Of a DNA stretch of 64,000 bases, positions 1 to 8,339 are shown piece after piece. The stretch's first letter is position 1; each line of letters begins with the position of its first letter. The stretch is from Hanstruepera ponticola. Lineage in GTDB: Bacteria > Bacteroidota > Bacteroidia > Flavobacteriales > Flavobacteriaceae. The notes under the pieces were generated by a model, which was not told where the DNA came from, searched no databases, and saw only the letters and a list, made by a program, of their open reading frames with translations. The stretch spans positions 868,001 through 932,000 of the forward strand of contig NZ_JABANC010000001.1 in NCBI RefSeq assembly GCF_012931685.1, written 5' to 3'. The position numbers and the translations under genes were made by a program.

Positions 1-1
1 A

Positions 2-2926
2 TCCATAAAATCTGTCATTTGATGTAGTACCAGTTTCTAAATACACACATTCAATATCTGGATGTATTCTAGATACTCTAGTCCCTCCAGCATTTCCAGC
101 AACTGAAAACGGCTGAAAATTTCCTTTGGTTTGTAAACCACCTAAAACAACGCCATTAAATGTTCTAAAATTATCTGGATCTGAATCTGCTGTATCTGGG
201 CCATCAGGTTCAGAATTTACATCAGTGAAAGTACCTTGCATTAACCAAATAGCATCTGGACTAGAGGTGCTAATATTTCCAGCAAGGTTATCATTATCGT
301 GTGATGGATTATCAAGTACAGTAAAATCACTTGTAGCATCAACACCGTTTACCGTGATTGAAGAAATATAGGCAGGAAAACTATTAGTTTCAAGGCAAAT
401 AATGGAACCTTTTGGAATATCGGAACAACCGTTATACTGCAAAGTAGCATAAGGAGGTTCTCCAGCTTCATCAAAATCATCATTACAATCATACCATCTT
501 CCAGTACTTATACCAGCAGGAGCGTTGTATTCGTATAATAAATTAGCCATTGTGAATTCAGTTCCAACACCAATATCGACCATATTCAAAATGGAAAATC
601 TATCTATTCCTCTGTTGGTAGATGGACCAGCGTAACTATCAAACCCTACAAAAACTAAATCACCAGGGATGAATGTTGTTGGACCAGAACCTCCTGAACT
701 AACAGCAGTAGCTGAAGAGGTTATACCTGAACTCCAAGAAGTTCCAATCCGTGTAAAAATTTTAAAATGGTAGGTAACACCATTAGTAAGACCAGTTATG
801 GTTTCTGGAGGGGTTGTACCTTTAAAAACGACCTTTCCTGATAAAAGGTTAGAGCCAGTTCCAGCAAAATTAGGATCTGATGTATAGGAAGTCCCGTCTC
901 CAGTTGGCGTTCCTGCTGCAACAGGATTATTGGCCCTAGCCACTACTAAAACCTCATCATAACAGACAGGAAGTGACCATGTCAGGGCAATATCGCCACA
1001 ACTGTTATAACTACTAAAAGAGGCTACATTATCAACATTCAGATTGGCAGTTTCAAAATCAGAAATACCAGTACTCCACATAGTGCCAACTCTTGAAAAA
1101 ATAGTAAAATGATACGTGTTACCATTAGATAAGCCAGTAATAGTTGCAGAAATACCCGTACCTTTGTAAACAGCGAATTGACCAGCTAGAATGGCTGTAC
1201 CATTACCAAATTGTGTGTCTGCGGTGTAGGCAGTTCCATCTCCAGTTGGTGAAGCTGTTACGGCATTTGTTTGCCTAGCAACAATTAAAACTTCATCGGC
1301 ACAGGCAGGCAAATCCCAACTCAAATCTATTCCAGTACAGCCACTTGTTGCTGTAAATGATGCAGTATCACTAGGAGAACTACAAGAAAAACAGGTCCAA
1401 CTTAAATTATTAATGAGTGTCCTGTTGCCACTATTTCTTAATTCTACATCTATAAAACCAGAAACGTTCACAGTTGTACTAAAGGTGGATGAACTGGTGT
1501 TGCTAACAGTAATATCGCCACCATATTGGATGCCATTTATCCACACTTGTAAAGTGGAATTACCTGTATAAATTCTAGCATAATCAAACGTTATAACACC
1601 ACATCCGTTTGGGAAAGAAGTAACATTCGTAAGAGATCCATTTCTTAACATCACGGCTTCTTGTCCATTAAGGTCTTGATCAGTTCTTGAATCGGTTGCT
1701 GTCCAATCAATACCATCATCGCCAGTCCAAGTTTCAGTGCCATAAGAACTGCTATTTCCTGAATTAACAAAAGATTCACTAGCACATGGTCCAACAAAAA
1801 CATCCCATTGGGCATATAATGTAATGTCAGAAGAAAAATTATAAACAGAACCATCAGCATAGGTTGTACCACTGCCATCAGCTGCCGTATTCCAACTGTT
1901 AAAGGTAAAACCAGAGAAGGTAAACGAGTTAGTGTCTAAATTAGTAGGAGCACAATTTATTTGATCTGGCATTGTGCCTGATCCTCCATTACTATTAAAA
2001 GTCACGGTATTTCCAGTTGCTAACCATTGAGCATATAATGTTGTATTTAAGCTTATACTAAAGGTATTTCCAGCGACATAGCTGGTTCCTGAACCATCAG
2101 CTGCCGTATTCCAACCATTAAATGTGCTGCATATATTTGTTAATGAACCTGTGTTTCCTAAAACTGTAACCGTGTCACCAGAATTATATGTATTTCCATC
2201 AACAGGAACACTTCCTCCTGTGCTACCGTTTCCATCATATGTTACAGAATAGGTTGGAGTACCGCCAACTTCTGTAATAGTAATGTTGTCAAAATAAACC
2301 CCTTCATCTGTACTTGTTAATGCTGTAAACTCTATTGTTATATCTAAAGTGGAATTTCCAGAAAGCGGGATTGTAGAGGATGAGAAAGTTGCAAAGTTAC
2401 TAGAGGAGGTTGTACAAGATGAAGAGGTCCCTGTCACTAAACTTGGCAACGTAGTATTTATACCACAATCACCTTGACCATCAAAGTCAGTATCAATCGC
2501 TGCTGGAGCATTAAAACCTCCAGAAGTATCTACGCTTTCAATCCAAAGCAAATTTTGTTGTGCGCCTCCATCTAAACTGTAATAAACCCTCATTTGGTCA
2601 CCACCATCCCAATCGTCATAATGAGGTGTCGTCATGTCAATTGAGAAAGTAAATGAAGTAGATCCAGAAACATCAATTTGATCAAGACTTATTGAAGGGT
2701 CTGTAACCGCTAAATCCTCAACGGCCCAATAATAACCATCCTCATTTGTTACATTTGGTAGTTGGGAATTAGTTCTATTAAACACATCCGTAATCCCAGT
2801 TCCATCTGTAACAGATGGGGTATAACCAGCACCATCAACTTCAAAATCAATTACCGTAACCTGCCCAAAAGCAAAGGCTACAAAACATAAGAAAGTTAAA
2901 AATACTAGTGAGTACTTCTTAATCAT
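2..2926 (-). CDS. Large secreted repeat protein, N-terminal part (probable T9SS cargo)
   Basis: The reading frame is open from the ATG at 2926 to the left edge, so at least 975 residues are present and the C-terminus is missing. It starts MIKKYSLVFLTFLCFVAFAFGQ, a clear Sec signal peptide ending in a typical flavobacterial FGQ. A jelly-roll-like region with 'DNITI' follows. Next come two InlB/Listeria-Bacteroides-type B repeats, each holding FNGWNTAADGSGT or FNSWNTAADGSGT and ending TLYAQW (about 2255-1800). After another possible carbohydrate-binding-like segment come two fibronectin III-like repeats (about 1380-700) sharing DEVLIVAR/DEVLVVAR and TYHFTIFSR/TYHFKIFTR. The region nearest the edge, rich in Asp, Gly and Cys, was not recognised. 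A T9SS sorting tail is expected beyond the edge but is not seen. The role is inferred to be a surface or secreted adhesin or enzyme scaffold. Confidence 0.85.
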   Translation of the reverse strand, partial: MIKKYSLVFLTFLCFVAFAFGQVTVIDFEVDGAGYTPSVTDGTGITDVFNRTNSQLPNVTNEDGYYWAVEDLAVTDPSISLDQIDVSGSTSFTFSIDMTTPHYDDWDGGDQMRVYYSLDGGAQQNLLWIESVDTSGGFNAPAAIDTDFDGQGDCGINTTLPSLVTGTSSSCTTSSSNFATFSSSTIPLSGNSTLDITIEFTALTSTDEGVYFDNITITEVGGTPTYSVTYDGNGSTGGSVPVDGNTYNSGDTVTVLGNTGSLTNICSTFNGWNTAADGSGTSYVAGNTFSISLNTTLYAQWLATGNTVTFNSNGGSGTMPDQINCAPTNLDTNSFTFSGFTFNSWNTAADGSGTTYADGSVYNFSSDITLYAQWDVFVGPCASESFVNSGNSSSYGTETWTGDDGIDWTATDSRTDQDLNGQEAVMLRNGSLTNVTSFPNGCGVITFDYARIYTGNSTLQVWINGIQYGGDITVSNTSSSTFSTTVNVSGFIDVELRNSGNRTLINNLSWTCFSCSSPSDTASFTATSGCTGIDLSWDLPACADEVLIVARQTNAVTASPTGDGTAYTADTQFGNGTAILAGQFAVYKGTGISATITGLSNGNTYHFTIFSRVGTMWSTGISDFETANLNVDNVASFSSYNSCGDIALTWSLPVCYDEVLVVARANNPVAAGTPTGDGTSYTSDPNFAGTGSNLLSGKVVFKGTTPPETITGLTNGVTYHFKIFTRIGTSWSSGITSSATAVSSGGSGPTTFIPGDLVFVGFDSYAGPSTNRGIDRFSILNMVDIGVGTEFTMANLLYEYNAPAGISTGRWYDCNDDFDEAGEPPYATLQYNGCSDIPKGSIICLETNSFPAYISSITVNGVDATSDFTVLDNPSHDNDNLAGNISTSSPDAIWLMQGTFTDVNSEPDGPDTADSDPDNFRTFNGVVLGGLQTKGNFQPFSVAGNAGGTRVSRIHPDIECVYLETGTTSNDRFYG

Positions 2927-2963
2927 AATGTAAAATTCATTTTTAACGCTTAAAAGCAGCCTA

Positions 2964-2993
2964 CAAATATACGGTAAAAGACGGATAAAACAA
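2964..2993 (-). promoter_or_regulatory. Flavobacterial promoter of the large secreted protein
   Basis: Read on the minus strand, TTG (2993-2991) is followed after 19 bases by TATATTTG (2971-2964). This is an exact match to the Bacteroidota consensus TTG-N17-23-TAnnTTTG. The predicted start of transcription lies about 30 bases before the ATG at 2926. Confidence 0.75.
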
Positions 2994-3041
2994 TGGTTTA
3001 CAGTTTCTTACTTGTTAACAAATTGTTACTATATTGTGCAC

Positions 3042-3515
3042 ATGAATCAGGTTAAAACATATACGGTAGAGGAAGCTAAGCGAACGCTTGAAAACTATTG
3101 TGTTTATCAAGAGCGCTGCCATAAGGAGGTACGAGAAAAGTTAATAAAAATGCGTATGATTCCAGAAGCCATCGATTTGGTAATTGTTCACCTGTTGGAG
3201 CATGATTTTTTGAACGAAACCCGATTTGCTAAAGCGTTTACTTCTGGAAAGTTTCGAGTAAAAAAATGGGGACGCAAGCGCATAGAAATGGAACTAAAAA
3301 AACGAGATATTAGCACTTACAATATCAAGGAAGCATTCAAGGATATTTCAGATTCAGATTATTTAAACACATTTCAAGAATTGGCTCAAAAAAAAGCGGA
3401 CACAATCACCGAAACCAATGTTTGGAAAAAACGTAAAAAACTAGCTGATTATTTACTATATCGCGGCTGGGAAAGCCATTTGATTTATGAAGCGACCAAC
3501 CAATTAATAAAATAA
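3042..3515 (+). CDS. recX: Regulatory protein RecX
   Basis: RecX binds RecA filaments and limits RecA activity in recombination and the SOS-like response. The 157-residue product is all helical in character and shows the RecX pattern: an N-terminal 'YTVEEAKRTLENYCVYQERCHKEVREKL' type repeat, then 'LNETRFAKAFTSGKFRVKKWG', then a third helical repeat ending 'LADYLLYRGWESHLIYEA'. The ATG at 3042 is chosen over a TTG at 3012, because the TTG sits in a palindrome TTGTTAACAA and adds ten residues with no family counterpart. The gene stands alone between the secreted protein (divergent) and a convergent outer-membrane gene. RecA itself is not in the window. Confidence 0.9.
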   Translation: MNQVKTYTVEEAKRTLENYCVYQERCHKEVREKLIKMRMIPEAIDLVIVHLLEHDFLNETRFAKAFTSGKFRVKKWGRKRIEMELKKRDISTYNIKEAFKDISDSDYLNTFQELAQKKADTITETNVWKKRKKLADYLLYRGWESHLIYEATNQLIK

Positions 3516-3626
3516 TTATAAACAGATTTTTTATATAGGTTTCGTCTAAAAATTGCTAATAAAAAGTTCGTTAAACTGCTCTATACAAGATTAAATCTTA
3601 AATGATTCTCAAATAAATAGATCTGA

Positions 3627-4157
3627 TTAAAGATTGAATACAGCGCCTACATTTACAGCAAATTGATTATTTATTTTTTCAGCTGGTGTTAAGGAATCTG
3701 TATTGTATTTCGCAATTGGGAATAACGCTTCAGTAAATATGCCAAAGCCAGATGTAAAGAAGTAACGCGCTCCAACATGACCCCCAAAATTCTTTAGACT
3801 AAAACTCAATCCAGGATATAAATCAAAATTTTCATCAATATTTAAAACATTTCCAATGTTTGCATTAAACCTAGCTTTAAGATCAAAACGATCAGTAAAA
3901 TCTGCTTTCTCGACAACTTTTTGTCCTCCAACATAAACGTCATCTTTTAAGTCACCTGAAATACCAAGTGCATAGGTTGATGAAACACCAATTGAAATAT
4001 TATCGCCTAAACCATAGTCAAAACTCATGTTGAGTCCGGTTGCATTGTTTTGGAAATTGGCACCAATTTGTAATTTTTGATCACCTTTTCCTGAAAAAGC
4101 TTGAGCATTTGCAAAAGAAACGGTAAGCACTAAAACTATAAATAATAAATTTTTCAT
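3627..4157 (-). CDS. Outer-membrane beta-barrel protein, DUF6646-like
   Basis: A 176-residue secreted protein with signal peptide MKNLLFIVLVLTVSFANAQ. The mature part alternates hydrophobic and polar residues and ends in a terminal aromatic-flanked strand (FAVNVGAVFNL), as in small outer-membrane barrels with about eight strands. The repeated glycine/aromatic strands 'LQIGANF', 'LNMSFDYGLGDNISIGVSSTYALGIS' and 'VGARYFFTSGFGIFTEALF' support this. It resembles the flavobacterial DUF6646 family; no enzymatic function is known. A perfect -7 box lies at 4178-4185, so it is probably transcribed from its own promoter although the cupin gene lies just upstream. Confidence 0.75.
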   Translation of the reverse strand: MKNLLFIVLVLTVSFANAQAFSGKGDQKLQIGANFQNNATGLNMSFDYGLGDNISIGVSSTYALGISGDLKDDVYVGGQKVVEKADFTDRFDLKARFNANIGNVLNIDENFDLYPGLSFSLKNFGGHVGARYFFTSGFGIFTEALFPIAKYNTDSLTPAEKINNQFAVNVGAVFNL

Positions 4158-4177
4158 TTGTTTTATTTTTTAAGTGA

Positions 4178-4185
4178 CAAAGATA
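4178..4185 (-). promoter_or_regulatory. -7 element of the DUF6646-like gene
   Basis: TATCTTTG on the minus strand matches TAnnTTTG exactly, 20 bases before the ATG at 4157 and directly after the stop of the upstream cupin gene. No good TTG -33 element was found at the expected distance. Confidence 0.55.
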
Positions 4186-5049
4186 CTATAAAATGTATTT
4201 GTTAGTTCTTAAAATTGCTTGTTCATTTTTCCAGTCAATCCACTTTTGTCCTTTTATTCTGCGCATTAAATTGTCAAAATTTCTCATAAAAAAAACATTG
4301 TAAACTGCTCTACCAAGATTTTTTGGATTTTTTGGAATGGATCTTAAACTCATTGAAAAACCAGGAGTTTTATATTTCATATAATGCCAGTAGCCTTCTG
4401 GCATATAAAGCGTTTCGCCGTGTTTTAGAATAGTTTTGTAACCTTTTGCACGTTTTAGAGCTGGCCATTTTTTTAAATCTGGATCTGAAAAATTAATATC
4501 CTCTCTGGTAATCAGTGCGTGAGGTACTTTGTATAAAAAATCATTCTGATTTTGGTCAAACAAGATAATTTCTTTTTCACCTTGAAAATGAAAATGGAAG
4601 ATATTTGCTAAATCAATATCGTAATGCATGAAGGTATGCGAGTCTTTTCCTCCAAAAAACAACATAGGAAGTCCTTTAATAAATTTTAATCCCAATTCAG
4701 GAAATCTATAGTCTTGCTGAAGTTCAGGTACTTCTTTTAGTATGTTCCAGAGGAAAATACGATATTTAGTTGGTTTAGATTTAAGTAAGTCAATATAATC
4801 ACTCATCTTCATTTTGGCATGAGCTTCATTAAAACCTTCCTTGTAGTCTACAGGTCTGTCATCGTATAACGGAACAGTTTTATGACCTGCAACACCATTC
4901 ATATAGTCTAAACTCCATTTTGAAAAGGCCGGCCAATTGAAGGTAAGTTCCTCAATAACTACAGGTTTTTGTGGCTTGTAATAATTCTTAATAAAATCCT
5001 CCTTGGAAATTGTTTTTACGCGAGGAATATCTTGAAGGTTTAATGCCAA
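4186..5049 (-). CDS. Cupin-like (JmjC-type) Fe(II)/2-oxoglutarate dioxygenase
   Basis: A member of the cupin_8/JmjC-like hydroxylase group, which uses Fe(II) and 2-oxoglutarate to hydroxylate a protein or small substrate. The iron triad is visible: HYD (His142, Asp144, counted from the start used here) in 'SHTFMHYDIDLANIFHFHFQG', and the distal His222 in 'LYMPEGYWHYMKY'. The N-terminal 'PVVIEELTFNWPAF' is the usual entry motif of this family. A TTG at 5073 could also serve as start, but it lies within a perfect -7 element (TAAATTTG, 5071-5078). The TTG at 5049 (ALNLQDIPRVKTI) is therefore preferred, giving 287 residues. It lies downstream of bioB, 75 bases away; substrate unknown. Confidence 0.8.
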   Translation of the reverse strand: MALNLQDIPRVKTISKEDFIKNYYKPQKPVVIEELTFNWPAFSKWSLDYMNGVAGHKTVPLYDDRPVDYKEGFNEAHAKMKMSDYIDLLKSKPTKYRIFLWNILKEVPELQQDYRFPELGLKFIKGLPMLFFGGKDSHTFMHYDIDLANIFHFHFQGEKEIILFDQNQNDFLYKVPHALITREDINFSDPDLKKWPALKRAKGYKTILKHGETLYMPEGYWHYMKYKTPGFSMSLRSIPKNPKNLGRAVYNVFFMRNFDNLMRRIKGQKWIDWKNEQAILRTNKYIL

Positions 5050-5070
5050 GGTGGTTATAGTATTAATTGT

Positions 5071-5078
5071 CAAATTTA
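5071..5078 (-). promoter_or_regulatory. -7 element of the cupin gene
   Basis: TAAATTTG on the minus strand is an exact TAnnTTTG match. Its last bases include the TTG that could otherwise be read as a start codon, so it argues for translation starting further in, at 5049. No clear TTG -33 element was found. Confidence 0.45.
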
Positions 5079-5124
5079 ATTAAATAGAAAAGAAATACTT
5101 AATATCTTAAGCATTCAATAAAAA

Positions 5125-6225
5125 CTATCGCAAAGTTTTGACTTTTTCTTTTGCTTCTTCGTTTCTTTCAATTTTATGTTCTGGTCTTGACCACTTAGGT
5201 TTTTCACCTAAATCTTGAAATTTTGAATCTTCAGCCTCAACTGTATTTGGCTGCATTTTTTTGATGAATGGCTTCTGCGGATTCAGTCCAAGCATTTTAA
5301 ACATCTCCATATCTTCATTCACGTCTGGATTTGGTGTGGTTAATAATTTATCACCAGCAAAAATAGAATTGGCTCCAGCAAAGAAACACATAGCCTGGCC
5401 TTCACGACTCATTTGTGTTCTACCAGCACTTAACCGTACTTGAGTTTCAGGCATCACAATGCGTGTGGTAGCAACCATACGAACCATATCCCAAATAGAA
5501 ACTGGTTCTTGATCTTCAAGAGGTGTACCATCTACTGCGACCAAGGCGTTAATAGGCACTGACTCTGGTTGCGGATTTAAAGTTGCTAAAGCAACAAGCA
5601 TACCTGCTCTATCTTCTGTTTTTTCACCCATTCCAATAATGCCACCAGAGCAAACGGTTACATTCGTTTTTCTCACATTATCAATGGTTTGGAGGCGATC
5701 TTCAAAACCACGTGTTGAAATGACTTCTTTATAATATTCTTCTGAAGAATCTAAATTATGATTATAAGCATATAAGCCTGCTTCGGCTAATCTATGTGCC
5801 TGATTTTCTGTAAGCATACCTAATGTACAACAAACTTCCATGTCTAGTTTATTAATAGTACGCACCATTTCTAAAACATCATCAAATTCTTGACCGTCTT
5901 TCACATTTCGCCAAGCGGCACCCATACACACACGGGAGCTTCCTGAAGCTTTGGCGCGAAGCGCTTGTGCTTTCACCTGTTGAACAGACATTAGGTCGTT
6001 ACCTTCAACATCTGTGTGGTAACGCGCTGCTTGAGGGCAATAGCCACAATCTTCAGGACAACCTCCTGTTTTTATTGATAGCAATGTGGACACTTGAACT
6101 GTATTTGGGTCATGGTATTTTCTATGTACAGTCGCTGCTTCATAAAGCAGTTCCATAAAGGGTTTGTTATAAATATCTAGAATTTCTTCTTTTGTCCAAT
6201 TGTGTCTTGTATTACTCATAGTCAT
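5125..6225 (-). CDS. bioB: Biotin synthase
   Basis: A radical-SAM enzyme that inserts sulfur into dethiobiotin in the last step of biotin synthesis. The SAM iron-sulfur motif CxxxCxxC is seen at Cys56, Cys60 and Cys63 (GGCPEDCGYCPQ). The 'ASGSSRVCMGAAWRN', 'YNHNLDSSEEYY' and 'RLSAGRTQM' motifs hold the further cysteine, asparagine and arginine positions of the active site and second cluster. At 366 residues it is slightly longer than the E. coli enzyme because of a charged C-terminal tail (HKIERNEEAKEKVKTLR). Start: ATG at 6225, with a second ATG two codons later also possible. It is separated from the other bio genes by an nfeD-flotillin operon and a terminator, and has its own -7 element. 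Confidence 0.97.
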   Translation of the reverse strand: MTMSNTRHNWTKEEILDIYNKPFMELLYEAATVHRKYHDPNTVQVSTLLSIKTGGCPEDCGYCPQAARYHTDVEGNDLMSVQQVKAQALRAKASGSSRVCMGAAWRNVKDGQEFDDVLEMVRTINKLDMEVCCTLGMLTENQAHRLAEAGLYAYNHNLDSSEEYYKEVISTRGFEDRLQTIDNVRKTNVTVCSGGIIGMGEKTEDRAGMLVALATLNPQPESVPINALVAVDGTPLEDQEPVSIWDMVRMVATTRIVMPETQVRLSAGRTQMSREGQAMCFFAGANSIFAGDKLLTTPNPDVNEDMEMFKMLGLNPQKPFIKKMQPNTVEAEDSKFQDLGEKPKWSRPEHKIERNEEAKEKVKTLR

Positions 6226-6235
6226 ATTAAAGTTG

Positions 6236-6243
6236 TAAAAGTA
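6236..6243 (-). promoter_or_regulatory. Probable -7 element of bioB
   Basis: TACTTTTA on the minus strand matches seven of eight positions of TAnnTTTG, 10 bases before the bioB ATG. It abuts the flotillin terminator, so bioB is likely transcribed separately with a very short leader. Confidence 0.4.
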
Positions 6244-6272
6244 GAAAATTCCGCAGCTACTGCGGAATTTTC
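6244..6272 (-). terminator. Hairpin terminator of the nfeD-flotillin operon
   Basis: A perfect 13-base-pair stem (GAAAATTCCGCAG / CTGCGGAATTTTC, 6244-6256 and 6260-6272) with a 3-base loop follows the flotillin stop codon. The T-run after it is short. Confidence 0.7.
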
Positions 6273-6278
6273 GTTCTA

Positions 6279-7700
6279 TTATTTATCCTCGGAATTATCA
6301 ACATCTTCAGTTGATGACTTTTCTAAATCGTCAGGCTTTTTGCCTTTTAAATATTCAGGTAATTCCATACCAGCCATATTAAACATTTCTTGTAATGGTG
6401 GAACCGATTTGTACATGCCTGATAAGAAATTGGCCGTTGACGATTTACCATCTTTACCATTCCCGTTTTCCCAAACAGTCACTTTATCAATCTTAATGTT
6501 TTTAATAGCTTCAGATTGCATTTTGACTAGCTCTGGTAATTTATCCGCAATTAAAAGTAACACAGCATCTTTAGAATTATTACCAGCTGCCTTTACAATT
6601 TGATCAAGACCAGCTGCTTGCTTGGTTAGTACCTCATAAATACCTTGAGCTTCAGCTTGAGCTTTAAAGAGAATGGCATCTGCTTCACCTTTAGCGCGAC
6701 GTCTAATTTGCTCGGCTTCAGCTTCGGCATCTATTTCAACTTTTTTCTTATCAATTTCTGCAGGTACGATAATATCAGCCATTTGGGATGAGCGTTCACG
6801 TTCTGCTCTTGCTGTTTCTGCCTCTTTTTCAGCAGCATAAGACTCTTCTAAAGCTTTTGCACTTTGAACCTTTTCTGATGCTATTGCAACACGTTCCGCT
6901 TCTGCTTCACGTTGACGTCTTAAAGAATCTGAATTCGCAACTGCAATTTTTGCCGTGTTTTCACCCTCAACGGCTTGAGCATTAGCAGCAGCTACCTGCG
7001 TACGTTCATCTTGTACAGCATTAGCTTCACCAATAGATCCATCTCTATTTTTTTCAGCAACCGATTTACGAGCCGCATTAATAGCATGCGCAGCAGCTTC
7101 TTTTCCCAAAGCCTCAATATAACCGGATTCATCAACAATATCGGTAATATTTACGTTGATTAATTTTAAACCTACTTTTTTTAATTCGGTTTCAACACTT
7201 TGCGAGATATTGGTAAGGAACTTGTCACGATCATTATTAATTTCTTCTATATCCATTGATGCAACAACTAAACGTAGTTGACCAAAAATAATTTCTTTGG
7301 CAAGCTCTTGAATATCTGGTAAAGCAAGTCCCAACAAACGTTCGGCAGCATTTTGCATCACACCAGGCTCTGTAGAAACACCAATTGTAAATCGTGATGG
7401 TACATTTACACGAATATTTTGTTTACTTAAGGCATTGATCAAGTTAACCTCTATAGAAATAGGCGTTAAGTCTAAAAATTCATAATCTTGAATAACCGGT
7501 AAAATAAAAGCTGCACCACCATGAATACATTTAGCAGATTGACCACCACCTACTTTTCCATATACAACTAAAATACGGTCTGAAGGGCAACGCTTGTAAC
7601 GCCTGATTAATACAATTAAAAAGATGAATATAAACAGCACACCAAAAATGAGTGCCATAGGCAAGCCCAAATCGAAGGCTTCTTGAGTTATTAGTAACAT
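6279..7700 (-). CDS. Flotillin-like SPFH-domain membrane scaffold protein
   Basis: Flotillins organise functional membrane microdomains. This 473-residue protein has one N-terminal membrane helix (about residues 14-33, LPMALIFGVLFIFIFLIVLI) followed by RRYKRCPSD. An SPFH/band-7 domain spans about residues 35-200 and includes 'LAKEIIFGQLRLVVASMDIEEIN' and 'ELKKVGLKLINVNITDI'. A long Ala/Glu-rich coiled coil (about 210-360, with KEAETARAERERS and EAEAEQIRRRAKGEADA) precedes an acidic tail (STEDVDNSEDK). This is the FloT/YuaG layout. It starts 5 bases after the nfeD-like gene, the standard NfeD-flotillin operon. Confidence 0.93.
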   Translation of the reverse strand: MLLITQEAFDLGLPMALIFGVLFIFIFLIVLIRRYKRCPSDRILVVYGKVGGGQSAKCIHGGAAFILPVIQDYEFLDLTPISIEVNLINALSKQNIRVNVPSRFTIGVSTEPGVMQNAAERLLGLALPDIQELAKEIIFGQLRLVVASMDIEEINNDRDKFLTNISQSVETELKKVGLKLINVNITDIVDESGYIEALGKEAAAHAINAARKSVAEKNRDGSIGEANAVQDERTQVAAANAQAVEGENTAKIAVANSDSLRRQREAEAERVAIASEKVQSAKALEESYAAEKEAETARAERERSSQMADIIVPAEIDKKKVEIDAEAEAEQIRRRAKGEADAILFKAQAEAQGIYEVLTKQAAGLDQIVKAAGNNSKDAVLLLIADKLPELVKMQSEAIKNIKIDKVTVWENGNGKDGKSSTANFLSGMYKSVPPLQEMFNMAGMELPEYLKGKKPDDLEKSSTEDVDNSEDK

Positions 7701-7705
7701 AAGTA

Positions 7706-8281
7706 TTATTTATTTAATGGTTCTACGATTAATATTCCGTTATCGGTTACATCTTTAACCTTAATAACGGTTCCTGATTTTAAATCTATTTCAGAATCTG
7801 TTAATGCTTCAAGCTCACGCAAAGCACCTTGAATTCGCACATGGGCTTTGCCCATTTTACTTCGGTTGGCTCCAATGGTTAAATACACTTCCCCAACGGC
7901 ATTCTTGGCGTTGTTAAAATCTAAAGTGCCACTATCATTAAGTTTTCGCATATAATAAAACATGGCAGCCATGATGGTCATCATGATGAGTCCACATATA
8001 ATTGAAATAATAATTGTAATGGGTTTAGTTAAGCCTGCGTCTATACATGCAATACCACTCCATCCAAAGATTGTAAAAAACCCAACAAGATTTTTAAAGG
8101 TGATAAACTGAAAGCCAATTCCAGTATCGCTTTCAATATCTGTGTCAACATCGCCTATGTCATCAACATCACCACCAATAAACGTTAAGATTAATGTAAT
8201 AACTAAAATTAAAGAGCCTACTAAAGCAATGCTCCAATAAATTTTAGGAAAGAATTCTAAATTTGAAAACCATTCTAGCAT
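7706..8281 (-). CDS. NfeD-like membrane protein (flotillin partner, YuaF type)
   Basis: A 191-residue protein with three predicted membrane segments (about 15-36, 65-85 and 88-111). The C-terminal soluble domain (about 120-190, GEVYLTIGANRSKMGKAHVRIQG...GTVIKVKDVTDNGILIVEP) has the OB-fold character of the NfeD family. It lacks the N-terminal ClpP-like protease domain of long NfeD proteins, so it is the short, non-proteolytic form. An acidic stretch GGDVDDIGDVDTDIESD follows the first helix. It is immediately upstream of the flotillin gene and has its own promoter (8306-8336). Confidence 0.85.
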   Translation of the reverse strand: MLEWFSNLEFFPKIYWSIALVGSLILVITLILTFIGGDVDDIGDVDTDIESDTGIGFQFITFKNLVGFFTIFGWSGIACIDAGLTKPITIIISIICGLIMMTIMAAMFYYMRKLNDSGTLDFNNAKNAVGEVYLTIGANRSKMGKAHVRIQGALRELEALTDSEIDLKSGTVIKVKDVTDNGILIVEPLNK

Positions 8282-8305
8282 CGTGTTGAAGTTTTAAAAG
8301 TTTAT

Positions 8306-8336
8306 GAAATATATGACCTTTATCATTGTCATACAA
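8306..8336 (-). promoter_or_regulatory. Promoter of the nfeD-flotillin operon
   Basis: On the minus strand, TTG (8336-8334), a 20-base spacer, then TATATTTC (8313-8306), seven of eight matches to the -7 consensus, 25 bases before the ATG. This separates the operon from the synthase gene upstream. Confidence 0.6.
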
Positions 8337-8339
8337 TAT

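Noticed and set aside
1651-1878. 75-codon minus-strand frame within the large secreted protein
   Set aside because: Alternative frame of the same repeat region; the correct frame encodes the InlB-like repeats.
3012-3021. TTGTTAACAA as half of a BirA-type operator
   Set aside because: BirA sites need two separated half-sites; this single palindrome lies before recX, not a biotin gene, and is short enough for chance in AT-rich DNA.
6202-6603. 133-codon open frame on the plus strand opposite the flotillin gene
   Set aside because: Lies wholly antisense to a well-conserved coding region; no family features, and its composition mirrors the coiled coil of flotillin.
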